Below the pieces are notes generated by a model. That model was given only the letters and a program-made list of their open reading frames with translations, searched no databases and was not told where the DNA came from. Below, piece after piece: positions 1 to 11,279 of a DNA stretch of 64,000 nucleotides. Where the stretch lies: positions 90,001 through 154,000 of the forward strand of contig CAUYUJ010017780.1 of the NCBI GenBank assembly GCA_963575745.1. The letters run 5' to 3'. Made by a program: the position numbers and the translations under genes. How positions within the stretch are numbered: position 1 is the first letter of the stretch; each line of letters starts with the position of its first letter. Origin of the DNA: Prorocentrum cordatum. Taxonomy: Eukaryota; Sar; Dinophyceae; Prorocentrales; Prorocentraceae.

Positions 1-345
1 GCGCTCGGGGGCAGCAAGCCATTCATCGCCAACCTGATGTCGCCGATGCATGTTTTTGCCCCGAGTGTGGACCGCGGCCGGCCAGACACACATCCGGCGA
101 GGGCTGCAGACACCATGTCGACGTCCAGGTGCAGCCAGCACGTCGGTATGCCACGATCGTCTCATCCGCCTCTTCGACCACTTCGGCAACTCCTAGCTGC
201 GGTACTTTGTTTTCTTTTGGTTTTCCCTCGAGGCGGACTTCGACGGGGACCTCACACCACCTGCACCAGCATTCTTCCAGAATGAGGCGTCCAGATGTCG
301 CTGGCGCCTATTGCTGTCGTGCCGCTTGTTGCCTGGAAATCTTGC

Positions 346-347
<2 letters not shown>

Positions 348-398
<51 letters not shown>
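348..398. repeat. (CA)n microsatellite
   Basis: About 25 uninterrupted CA dinucleotides. Short frames crossing it encode only Thr-His or Val-Cys repeats and are artefacts. Confidence 0.97.
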
Positions 399-402
<4 letters not shown>

Positions 403-2487
403 CCCGAAGGAACGTGGAAGTGGTCCGACCTACGTGCTACACCGCGCGCGGCGTTGGCTGCAACCACTTCTCAGCCTCACCACCGGCACCCCACCCGTTC
501 ACTTACTGAACGGGGTAGCAATGTTGAGTACGATTGACAGCCAATGAGGGCAGAGCTGCGCCACTCACATGACAACAAGACCTGGTGTCCCACGCTCTCT
601 CGCGAACGCGATGCGCACTGGCGCTCGGATGCACGATGCACGAAGGGTGCGTTTTCAGGCACGCTGACACGTTTGTTGCGCACTCAGCCGCAAAAGCACG
701 TTCACGCCTTACGCTGTGCCACTCGGCCTAGGCACGCGGTTACACGGCAATCTGTGCACCCTCTGTCACGGCAGCTTTGGGCAGCGGAGTTTGCACGTTT
801 GTCCTTCCAGTGGCAATTTTCTGATCACTCAGGACTCGCTGGGGGGGGCACGCCTGCGCATTGCCAGCGCGCGGCGATGCAGGCCTCACGGCGCGCGCAA
901 TTTTATACGCGCCCACGCGCTGCTCAGCGCGCCCGGGGCATTGCCCATGCCTGGCGATTCAGCTGCGCAAGCACGGTGAGCATGGCCGGCGCCCGGCGGC
1001 ACCAGCGCGCGCGACGTGCAGCGCCCGCGCGCACCTACGCGCCTTGCAGCGCACGCTGGGCATCAGCACGGTCAGCTGGGCGCTGGAGCGCGCGCCAAGG
1101 CACGGGCATGCCACGCTAGTGCTCAACAACGAATTGCGCCACACGCGCCGGGGCGCCGCTGCGCCCAGCTGCGCGCGCCAATCACACCTACGCATGGCCA
1201 AGCTCGTCTCCAACTTCCTCTCAGAGTGCCTGCTGGCACCGGCGTTGGCCCTCCCAACCACACTCAGGCTACAATCGACCATGTCACACGGGGCGCAGCT
1301 CACAGAAAGATCTCATGCAGGCCGGGCCAGCTTTCCTGCGGTTTCAGCGCGCGCGTACATTTACCATATTGCAAGCCTTTCTCTGTATATCTACCTCAAT
1401 CCACCTACTCAGACACATCACCGCCTCAGTGAATAGGATCAGTTAAGTCACACGCCAGCCGATGCTGGCTGTCCTACCCCATTGCCCACCCCCTCTCAGC
1501 TGCGCACTCACCACTCGGCGCGGTCTACCTTCAGCATGCAACCTGCTGCAGGTCCGGCACTTGACTTGCCAAGCGCAACGCCACTTGCTGGGCTGCCGTC
1601 CGGTGGGGAAGTGTCTCCATTGAGGTCTCGCCAACCAGCTCAACGGCTTGGCGCCCCCTAGCCCAGGGCGCGCCACGTCGGCCCGCACCGCTTGCGAAAT
1701 GAACCTGCAGTTCAGTCGGCGCCCGACGATGCAAGGGATCGAGCTCCACAGAGCTGTCCGCCTCCTTTCCGACGGACCGCGTCGTCACTTGTTGGGCCGC
1801 CAAGTCCGCGCAGAGCCGAGCATGACACGCTCGCCCCGTGGACTGCACGCGCTGGTCTACAAACAAAGGGTGCGATTATGAACTTCGCCGGGATATTTCC
1901 CAACGCGCACTTTCAGTTTTATGCGGTAACATGTTGGAGTAAGTTGTCACGTATACCCTCTGTCTGGGCTGGCATGGTGCGTGTTCGCGGACTGCCCCGA
2001 CCGCCTCGTCTTCGACCTACGAGCCCGTCCCCATGTCAAAATCAATAGCGTTCTACATGCTATTGTCAGTCAACTGTCTCCTCTTCGTCCGCTTTGTCAA
2101 CGTGCAGTACGTTGCGTTCCACGAGGCCTTCTTCCCCACCCTCCCTGCCCACGGCTCTGAGCAAATAGCTTCTCTGCTGCGCCCTGAGTCAGCGGGCAGG
2201 CGCGCAGAGGGGCGGCCGCGCTCCAAGCCGCAGTACCCTTCGACAAGGCCGGCGCGCGCGAGAATTTCTGCGCCCGCGGTCGCGCGCCGCGCGAGACGCG
2301 AATGCCGATCCAAGGGCCCACTGCTCGCTCAGTCTCTGCCTCCGCCACGCCACGGACCACGGAGCACCAGCTGCTGCTGAATAGGATGGAGGACGAGGAC
2401 GACGCAGAGAGTCCGAGGCCGCAGGAGACGCGACAAATTCGAGGCCGAGGAGGACGACGCCAGGCAGAGGACTAGGAGAACAAACAC

Positions 2488-2533
2488 GAGGAAGGAGGAG
2501 GAGGAGGAGGAGGAGGAGGAGGAGGAGGAGGAC
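2488..2533. repeat. (GGA)n microsatellite
   Basis: About 15 GGA triplets in an otherwise unremarkable GC-rich stretch. This motif recurs throughout the window. Confidence 0.95.
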
Positions 2534-4072
2534 GCGCGAAGGCAACCACAACGCGAAGGAACGCGAGGCAGCACTGCAACGCGGTCCCCAGATCCGCCGA
2601 ATTCTGCCTCTGCTCAGCCTTCCCCTTCTCGCATTCCTCAACCACTTCCTCCATCCCGATGCCTCCCACGGAAGCGGCCGCCAGCCGGATGCCCACTTTG
2701 CCGCAACCAAGGCCCGCCGGCAACCGCGATCTCCATTTGTGGGCACCAAGACCGAAAGGCCTTACAAAACGCCGCTGGCTTGACCTCCAGTCAAGGGCAG
2801 CGCGCTGGCTGCTAAACACACCGTTACCCACAGTTAGCAGTGCGATCCCAGCGGGGCTCAACAAGCCCACCGACGCGCACGGCGGCTGAAGACGCCCCCT
2901 GGCCAACAACCGCAAGAACGCGCATCCGTGGCCTACTCGTCTAGATGCAGGCCAGGCCACCCGCGCGGCAAGACCCACGCCGCCGCACCGCTGGCACGCC
3001 CACGTCTACTGCGACAGGATGCCCGGGATCAACTGCCAGTAGAGCACAGCAGCAGCACGTTACGCTCTCTACCATTTCGCTCACTTCGCTGCGGCCACTG
3101 CCTGGGCAGGGGTACGTCAGCCCTGCCGACATGCCTCTCGCGTCCGCGCACAACGGCGAGGAGGGCGCCGATGCAGTATCGGCGCGTCATAGCTGGCAAG
3201 GCCGTCCAGCAGGACCGCTTTGGCGCGCGCGTCTGGCAAGCCACGTGGGCGCGCAGCAACCGCAATTCGCCGTGAAAGCGCGCGCCCGTGCAGCGGCGCC
3301 GTCAATGGCACGTCGCACTGCGCGCTGCGCGACTCACGTCGGTTGACATCAGTAGCGGCGACGCAGCTGGCACGCCGAAGGTCTAGCGCACGCACCGCCG
3401 TCTCGCGACGAACCCAACCTTGTAGTTGCAAGGAGATCGAGGTGCGTCTGTTGCACACGCGCGTGCACGCACACTGACGCAACGGCCTGTTCTCGCTCTC
3501 GGAGGGAATTCTGCCGCATCAGCACACGATGTCCGCCGCACTCGGGACGCTGCCGACTGGCTGCGCCCAACCCTGAAGGCCCAGCAGGTTCAGCAGGACA
3601 AGGCCATTATCACGGAGCGGAAATTCGGACAGGCATTCACGTCTGCCCCGCAGTCGAACAGCCACACACCTTGGGCCAACAACGAATTGGACAATTTCGT
3701 GGCCAGAACAAAGTTTGGAACGTCCCCGATAGCTCACAACTGGACTCTGGCACTTACGGCACAAATTCTGTTACTGTTGTGGTGCGCAGTGCGAAATGGC
3801 ACGCTCACGCAGGACGATCGCTTTCCAGCGCCGTGTTTTCCAGACGTCTCTGTCGAAGACATTGTGCGCACCTTGGCCCTGCGAGCGCGCAGGTCTCCAG
3901 CTGCCAACGAGCTGCTGACCCCACTGCGCGTTTCGCACCAACCCTGAACGCGATCTGCTGCAGGCCCGTGGCACCGACAGTGCGAGTGACCAGCTGTGCC
4001 CCCATCGGCGCACCAGTCTCTCATGGCTTGTGCGAGTCAGGCCAGGTCCGGGGCACCTGCCGGGTTTCCGGC

Positions 4073-4310
4073 GCGCCTCGCTTGGCGGCTCCACCGCGAC
4101 ACCACGGGGCCCATGCCGTCGTTGGGCACGTGTCCCTGGCACGTCCTGCCTGAGAGCCACTGCCGGTGGCCAGTGGCTTGCGCCCCCGATCGGAGCAGGC
4201 CCCTGGCGCGATCTGCCTGGGAACCGCTACCATCGACCACGCAATGACAGGGCCCGTGCTGCCACTCAGCACAGGTTTCTAACGCGCCCTGCCTGAGAGC
4301 TGCCATCGCT
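4073..4310 (+). repeat. Diverged tandem duplication, ~130 bp unit
   Basis: Two adjacent units align along their length. Each begins ggcgcg, passes a C-rich middle containing gggcccatg or gggcccgtg, and ends in ctgcctgagag followed by a ccactgccggtgg-like or gccatcgctgg-like segment. The copies start near 4073 and 4205. Divergence is considerable, so the duplication is old. Confidence 0.55.
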
Positions 4311-5928
4311 GGCTACTCCACCCCGGGGGTTGTGCATCATACGGCACGGCCCCAGCAGACGTAGCCAAGTCTGACTAGATTTCTCCGAAGAGCCCTAGTA
4401 GTACCACTGGCAGCACAGAACACGTGCCATCACGACGAGCACAGCGACGGCACATCGACGATGCGCACGAACACCGCGAGAGCTAGCACGACAGAGAGCG
4501 TAGCAACGACGACTGTAATTGGTGCAACAACTTGCGGTACCACGCGAGGTACCTCGACGCCAGCTTGTAAACCAGACAGGGCACTCAAGGTTGAACCAGA
4601 ACCATCAACCGAAACGCTTCCACAGCGCGCGCGCTCTCGCCAGGCCACCAGGCGACTGCGAGTGACTGTTCGCTCAGTGGACGCACGAATATTAATCACG
4701 TCACGTTAGCTCGGCGTTGGTGCACAAACGCACTTGAGCATACACGGCCAACAAGACCCAACGCCTAACGCAACCTTGAGAGCGCTGGCCCAAGGGCGAC
4801 CCTTGCGCACGGGTCTGAGCTTCACCGGCCCTAGCTGCATGAGCCGCCAACGTTGGTCGACTAGGCCAAGCGCTGGTGACCGCCGGGCAGGACTGCCTTG
4901 GCGCACAGCGCTGGCTCGCCCAACAGGAACATGGCAGGACTGAGATAGTGTGCACACATGCCCACACGACCCTGACCGAACGTCGCCAGTCTACCAATGG
5001 TGAGCACTGAGGGACACGCCATTCGCCCGCAGTAATTATTTCCACCGTGTGGCTTCCTGGTGGCTGTGCAACACGTGCGCGGTGCGCCCCCTTGCGCCCC
5101 GCGACGCCAGTACGCCGCTTCACGGCCATGTCGCGCAACAGCGCCACGTCAGACAACAAGCAACAAGGCCGCACAACGCACGCTGCATGGCCGCGCCGTC
5201 ACGCCATGGCCACGCGCGCGCCTGCTCGACGCTGCGCCCCACTATATGGCGCAGCGCAGCGTGCAGGCGCGCGACGCTGCGACGACAGGACGCGCGCGCG
5301 CGCCAACACCAGGCGCGCGGCCGTCGAAAGCGCGCCGGCGTCCAGGCCAGGCCAACAGCATGCGCTGCCACGACGGCCTGCCAGATGATGCCACGCCAGT
5401 GCAGCACCTATGCACGGCCACAGCAAGCAACCATACTAACAACGACCGCCATGGCAAGCCCATGTACGACCCATGCAACTCGACCACAGCTGTTGCGACA
5501 ACAACGTCGACGGCACCGCCGACTACTTCCGATACAGCAACGACGACGACCACCCCGTCGACAACGACAGGTGGTACTACAGCCATGGCAACAGCTTTGA
5601 CTACACAAACTTCAAGCGGCCTACACCACCGTCCTGGAGATGATGGGCTACATGATCTTCATGATCGCGTTCACCAGCACGATTGTCACCACAGGAGCGT
5701 TCTGCCCCCACTGCAGACGAAACCGAAGCAGCGCCCCTCCCAAGAATCATTGGCCACGCGGCCAGGACACCTGTCAACGCGACTTTCACAAAGTACCAGC
5801 AGGCAGCGCCAGTCCCGGTTCACGAGACCACGACCTGCCTGCTGAGAAGCACTTGTGCGGAGGCTCTGAGACAGGCCACTGCACCTGGGGCGCGCGGCCA
5901 TTGTCAGCTTGGACAGCCAGGCGCGCTG

Positions 5929-5929
<1 letters not shown>

Positions 5930-5964
<35 letters not shown>

Positions 5965-6018
5965 CAACAAAAAAAAAAAAAAAAAACGCGCGCGTGGCTG
6001 TCCACACACACACACACA
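5930..6018. repeat. (CA)n microsatellite with A-tract
   Basis: A run of about 17 CA units (5930-5963) is followed by acaacaac, an 18-base A-tract (5969-5986), a short CGCG-rich spacer and a second CA run (6003-6018). An A-tract next to a dinucleotide run could be the tail of an old retroposed sequence, but no element body is recognisable upstream. Confidence 0.9.
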
Positions 6019-7202
6019 TCTATACACACACGCGTAAGTCCTCAGACATGGACGGCGACGATATTTCTTCCCTACGTTGGCACTGCGTCGAAGCAGCCAT
6101 CAATGGCTATGGAACGCGCGTGCCGCGCGAAGCAGCACTATAGCAGCAAATACGGGGGACTAATCGTGCCCCCCCTCTCTCACACTATCTGCATGTCTGT
6201 TCAGGGTGTCGGGTACACTGGCCCATGCTCCAGCACTCTGTTCTTGGTGCTGCTGGAGCCCAGGTGAACCGGCTACGTTGCCAGCACTATCTTGCAGTGG
6301 CCGTCTGCGAGCCGTAACCTCACCGAGCTCGGCTGCCTCCACCTGTGCACCACCGACGCGTACCATCACCCTGGCAACGGTGCGGCCATGGCTCCTGCGC
6401 CGCGCCGCGCTCACACGCAACCAAGCAGCACGCGAGAGCGTGCGCGCGAGGCACCACTTGCGCGCCGATCGCTTCGCACACATTCAGCCCAGTGCGCGGC
6501 AGCCAACGCAACCACGGTCATGTACCACTTGGGTTGGAGAGGTGGGTCACACGATGACACGAAAATAATGTGGATTTGGACTGGTGTGCCAGTACTACTT
6601 ACCAACAAAGGAGCGAATGTCGTGACGTGTTCGTTGCGCATTGCACTGGGAGCGAAGTATTATTCGTACACCACGCACATCACATGCTGGCGTCCTCGCC
6701 ATCGCACATTCCGGCTTTGTCTACCAACCTGTATATGATACATATTTCTAGCAATAGCTCAGCCTGGCTCGCGCGCCGAACTACAGTTTGCTGCGAGCGT
6801 CAGCTCGGCCTTTGTGTCTCCTGCTCATGGCACGACTCATTGCGCAACAACATCTCCACCGTGGTTTAGTGCTACCACACAGCATGGCCCTGAGTGCCCA
6901 GACGACCAGGCACGCATCCACGCGCGCGCAGCACACATTATCCGAGAACAGGTCGCCAACAACTCAGGCGACCTCCAGCGAGCAACAACGCAGTCGTGGC
7001 CAAGGTGGCCCCTGCGTCGTCAAGGAGCTGCCTGACCCCCAGGCGGACTCCTACGCTCATCCCGTTCTCACCTCGCTCGGGGCGCTGGAATCGTCCCGAA
7101 CAGCGGCCTGAGCCCGAGTCACGAGGCCTCCTGCATGAACAGTCACACGCCCTGCCGCATCGCTTCGCCGTGGATGCCGACACCGCGACCGTCGCCCTCG
7201 CC

Positions 7203-8500
7203 ATGGCCCTCTTGCTGCACGCTGTCCCGTATACTGCCGCACCAGGCAGGATGCGAGGCAGCGCCGCCGCCCGCGACACAGGGCAGTTCGACCGCATGGC
7301 ATCCACCAAGGATGTCGAGTCTAGCCTCTCCGGCGCCCTCGAGGAGGTCTTCGGTGACGGCCCCGCCGCTGCCAGCCACCTCGGGCGCATGGAGGCCAGC
7401 ATGGGGCAGACCTACCAGGAGCTGCCCAAGCGCTCGGCAGGGCGGCCTGGGCCGCAGGCAGTGCGCCACGTCATGCACGGCTACTCTGCCAAGGAGCACG
7501 GCTGGCTCATCAACGGGATCGAGCACCACGGTATGCAGCAGAATGCATCAGAAGCGCACGAGGTCAACATCCTGCAGGATAAGACCTTCGCGTTCGTGGA
7601 GGAGCTCCTCGAGGCACGCCACACTGGACATGAGCTGTCGCTGGACGACGTCGCGGCGATGGCCGCGACTCTGGAGATGCTGATCGTGAAAGAGTCGCTG
7701 GACCTACTCCAGACTGCACACCTGCTGAACGAGCGCGCCGTGGTGGACAAGATCGACGCCCACGCTCTGCAACACTCTTGTCCTCGTACTCCTCGTACCC
7801 CCTCGTCTGTCAGCCGGGCGCCCACGACAACGACACGGATGCGCAGAGGCACCAGACCATCACGAACGCCATGGCCAGCGCCAGCGGCAAGTGGCTGGTG
7901 CTCGCAGCAATCTGGGCCGACGCGATGTGGAACCACGACTTCGAGGGCCACATCTGGACGAACCCCTGTTTGGCGAGGGCGCACGACTTCGGAGAGGCGT
8001 CGGGGATCGTCGAGGGCCTCGCGCAGGGCTACGGCATGAGGCAGCACATGGAGCGACGCCAGATTGAGGAGGAGCTCGTGAGCCTGGACCCCGACGGGTC
8101 GAGCAACGCGCCGCTCAAGATCTTCCACTCCCGGCCGCCGACGGCCGACTTCCAGTTCACCGAGTTCGTCGAGTGCCTGCACACGGTCGGCACACTTTCT
8201 GAGTCCACGGCGGCGTCCGCATGGCGAGCTACCCGGCCAGGCCCTTCAATTGCATCGCCAGCTCAACGTACTATTCAGCGTGATGCCCCAGCGATTGGGC
8301 ATGATGCACGAGCTGGCGGGCAAGGTCCGGCCGCCCGCCGCCCCCCAGCCTTGCGGAGGCGACCATCACCGACGCCTGCGCTCGGATGTCCAGTCCCATG
8401 GCGAACATCAGCGGGCCAGAGAGCTACCCCCAGATCGACCAGAACAAGGTGTCGGTCATGGTGTCCGTGGGGGAGCCGTGCTGCACTCGTGGCACGACTC
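7203..8500 (+). pseudogene. Decayed conserved dinoflagellate protein gene, function unknown
   Basis: From the ATG at 7203 the frame opens with a hydrophobic, signal-peptide-like start (MALLLHAVPYTAAP). It continues through a soluble helical region with conserved-looking stretches such as HGWLINGIEHHGMQQNAS and GHELSLDDVAAMAATLEML. Near 7770-7790 the sense shifts to another frame, which carries GKWLVLAAIWADAMWN, LDPDGSSNAPLK and FQFTEFVECLHTVG up to about 8190. A third segment (PFNCIASSTYYS, about 8243-8280) runs into stops and frame changes near 8280. From memory, this order of motifs resembles a large family of predicted dinoflagellate proteins of unknown function; I cannot verify that here. 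At least two frameshifts and in-frame stops make this copy a pseudogene, unless the breaks are unrecognised introns. No spliced-leader relic precedes it. Confidence 0.55.
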
Positions 8501-9405
8501 TGCAGACAGCTCTGGCACAGACGGCGATAGAGGCCGCAGGCAGCTCACCTCCTCAGAGCAGCTGCACCTCTGGACTGGGCAATACAACCATGCAGACGGT
8601 GAGGACGGGCCCTCAAACCTCACCTCCCACATCCAGGCATTGCGAGCAGTTTCACTATTTCACCCTCCTTGGGGACATTGGGGAGGTTTACTGGCACGAC
8701 TTTTCTAGAGCAATCGGGAATTTGGGGTTACAATCTCTAGTTACACAATTCGACGGTTCTGCGACTGATGGGAACAAGTGGGGGCTTATGACTATTGGAG
8801 TGGGGGCATTACTTGTCGCTATGCATATTAGAGACAACAGCCTTCCTGGCGCGAGGCAGGGGGGCGAGGGAAGAGGCCCGACTAACAACAGGCATACTCA
8901 CCACACCGACCTCCTGGGAGGGAGCCAGCGGAGGCAGGGTGGAAGCAGGCGGAAGCTGGCCATAATACTTACGTGCATGCACTACATCATATGGATATGT
9001 GTCATATCTACCACGACCCAATCCTGCTCTGGGGTGTGGGGGGTCATTGCACTTTTATACCACCTTGCACTGGGGTGGAGTCTTATATACTACCTTGCAC
9101 TGGGGCCAGTCTCGCCTACGACAACCCCAACCAAGGAAACCAAGGTACAACTATGCTGTGCAGACGAATGGCGACGGCTTCGTATTGTCCAGCTCGGTAA
9201 GGCGCGATACACATGCGCCGCACGCCGAGCGGGAGGACAGCGGGTGCCGTGGCCGCGGACAGTGTGGCAGCACTATGCAGCGCTGCCCGGACATCCGGGT
9301 CTCTCTACGTTACCGTTCATGCGAATGGAAGCTCCCGGACAGCACGAAAACGGCGTTAACAGTTTTGACGCCGGCGACCGCTCCTCCCCAGAGACCCGCT
9401 ACCCG
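8501..9405. other. Gene-free stretch with a short tandem repeat
   Basis: No supported gene. GC content drops locally between about 8640 and 8840. At 9050-9109 a 30-bp unit is tandemly repeated once, each copy carrying accttgcactgggg. The frame from 8386 to 9648 stays open across this stretch, but I do not recognise its protein until about 9406, where LINE-1 sequence begins. Confidence 0.5.
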
Positions 9406-11270
9406 GAGGAGTGGATGAACATCCGATGTGGTGGCCGTTCGCGGCAGGACAAGCGTGAGGACATGCAGATGTTCAAGGCCTTCAAGGCAATGCTCCAGCA
9501 GGTCAAGGGCCCCGCCTGGACTGGAGGCGCGGCCATGGCCAAGAACGTCAAGCTACAGTTCAAAGGCCCGGCGCCAGCCCCTCGCCGGCGGCGAGGCCAG
9601 CAGGCAGCGGCATCTGCAGCACCGGCGGCTGACACCGAGGCCGACTGAGCGCAGCAGTTGAGGAAGCTGCTGGAGGAGAAGGACGATGCGAAGCTGGTTC
9701 AAAAAGCTAAGCAGATCATCCAGGACCAGCGGCGACCACCAGCAGCGCAGCGTCGAGCACCGACACCAGCACAGCAGACTACCACGACACCAACACCAGC
9801 GCCTACCGCAAGGAAGTGGCGTGTCGACGAGAAGATGTTTGGGGCGGACAAGATCGTCCCATCGCGCAAGCTCCTGGAAGCGCTGCGCGAGGGAGACACG
9901 CCGCCGGGGTCGGTGTCGTTCATGCGGACGGCCGACCTTGAGGAGGCATCGTGCTTGATCACCACGCACAGCATGACTAAGGCTTTCACCCTGATTGACT
10001 TGGACTCCTCTCCGGACCGCTGCGACTCGGAGCACGCGGACGAGTTCAAGGATATCAACGTGATTGACGACAACGGGCGGCCCAGCCTGCGCAAGCTGCG
10101 GGTGGTTGAATGCAACGTCGCCCACAACAGAGCCGCTCCGAAGGCCACTGCCACGCAAGTCAAGGGGCCGGCCGCACATACGGTCACACGCAATGTGAGC
10201 ATCCGGGTGACCATCATGCGCAACTATGTGCCGACAGCAGAATGGGACAAACGCCAAGCCAAATCAGAAGCCTACCTGGCGCACGGCTTGCCGACCACGT
10301 CCATCATCTCAGTTGACCAACCCACGAAAGTACAAGTCAACGGCAAGATCACACAGATCACTGGATATTTGAAGGTCCCCGCTACGGAGGCCGACAAGAT
10401 CGTCAATGAAAATACTGGCAAAGACGGGCGGTTCCTCAAGATCTGCACGAGGGACAGACTCACTCCGGAGCCATCCGTCAACTACGTCAAGAAGAGGTTT
10501 GACGAGGACGCATTGGGCTACTACAAGCGCGTCCTGAGCATGCTTAATGCCGAGCAAGGCCACCAGGGCCTGGCCCTCCGGACTGGGGGGAAAAGCGACC
10601 TTGGCATTCGGAACATGACGCCCGAAGACAAGACAATCCCCACGTGGCGCGTATTACGCATGCCGCAGGGCTGGACAGGAGAGACGCTGACGAAATGGCT
10701 GACAGAAGCGGGATGGCAGGACGTCCAAGCTGAGGCTCTTCCGCAGCGCACCAAGGCCTGGCGAATTCGGGGGACCCCGAATGCCCGACCACAGAACGAA
10801 CAAGGAGTGCCCGCAGACAGCTGGCACATCACTTTTGGGACGTCGGCGGAATACCTGGAAATCCAGAAGTTCGTCACGGCTCCCCGCGCAGAGAAGGCCA
10901 TTCCCTGCAAGGCCAAGCCCTGGCAACTGGACCGTCCAGACCGCCGGCCGCCTACAGACGGCCAGGCCGTTGGCGCGGCCATGGATGTCGACGCAGAGGC
11001 GGACTCGGAGCACCAGGAGTTGCAGCGCCGGAGGCAGGAGGAGCGTGCCAAGCAGGACCAGGACGTGGAGATCCTGGACGGAGAGGAGAAGACCATGCAG
11101 ATCCAACGCTACGCCGAACGGCGGAAGGCAGAGGATAAGAGAGATAAGAAGGAGCACGAGGAGAGGAAGAAGACTCGAGTACAGAGGAGGCAGGCCCACC
11201 AGGAGGTGGCGCAGGACAGCAGCAGGCAGCAGCAGCAGAGGGAGGAGGAGGAGGAGGCGGCAGAGCGGCC
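9406..11270 (+). pseudogene. LINE-1 ORF1-like region (nucleic-acid-binding, coiled coil)
   Basis: Frame 1 is readable from about 9406 to 11270 apart from one in-frame TGA at 9646-9648. The first part is basic. The middle (about 10050-10950) looks globular and includes IPTWRVLRMPQGWTGETLTK followed by WLTEAGWQDVQAEALPQRTK and a WHITFGTS stretch, a fold-like pattern I associate with RNA-binding modules of LINE ORF1 proteins; this is inference. From about 11020 to 11270 it becomes a long Glu/Lys/Arg/Gln-rich helix, probably coiled coil. The frame is lost inside the gagga-rich DNA near 11240-11280 and continues one frame over into the OTU domain. Confidence 0.6.
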
Positions 11271-11279
11271 TCCAGCGCG

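Larger units (their letters stand above)
1..7202. other. Gene-free GC-rich region
   Basis: I can support no coding sequence, RNA gene or recognisable mobile element here. Open frames are short, overlap on both strands and are rich in Arg, Ala and Pro, as expected from random GC-rich DNA. The stretch holds two CA microsatellites, one GGA microsatellite and one local tandem duplication, listed separately. CGCG-type dinucleotide runs are frequent at about 850-1200, 2210-2300 and 5200-5350. It could be intergenic DNA or a long intron. Confidence 0.5.

Noticed and set aside
5930-5987. CA run plus A-tract as a poly(A) tail of a retroposed gene
   Set aside because: No recognisable gene or element body lies upstream and no flanking duplication was found.
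8386-9405. Open frame 8386-9648 as a single host gene
   Set aside because: Its last part is the start of the LINE-1 ORF1-like region; the stretch before 9406 has no recognised protein sense and covers a small tandem repeat.
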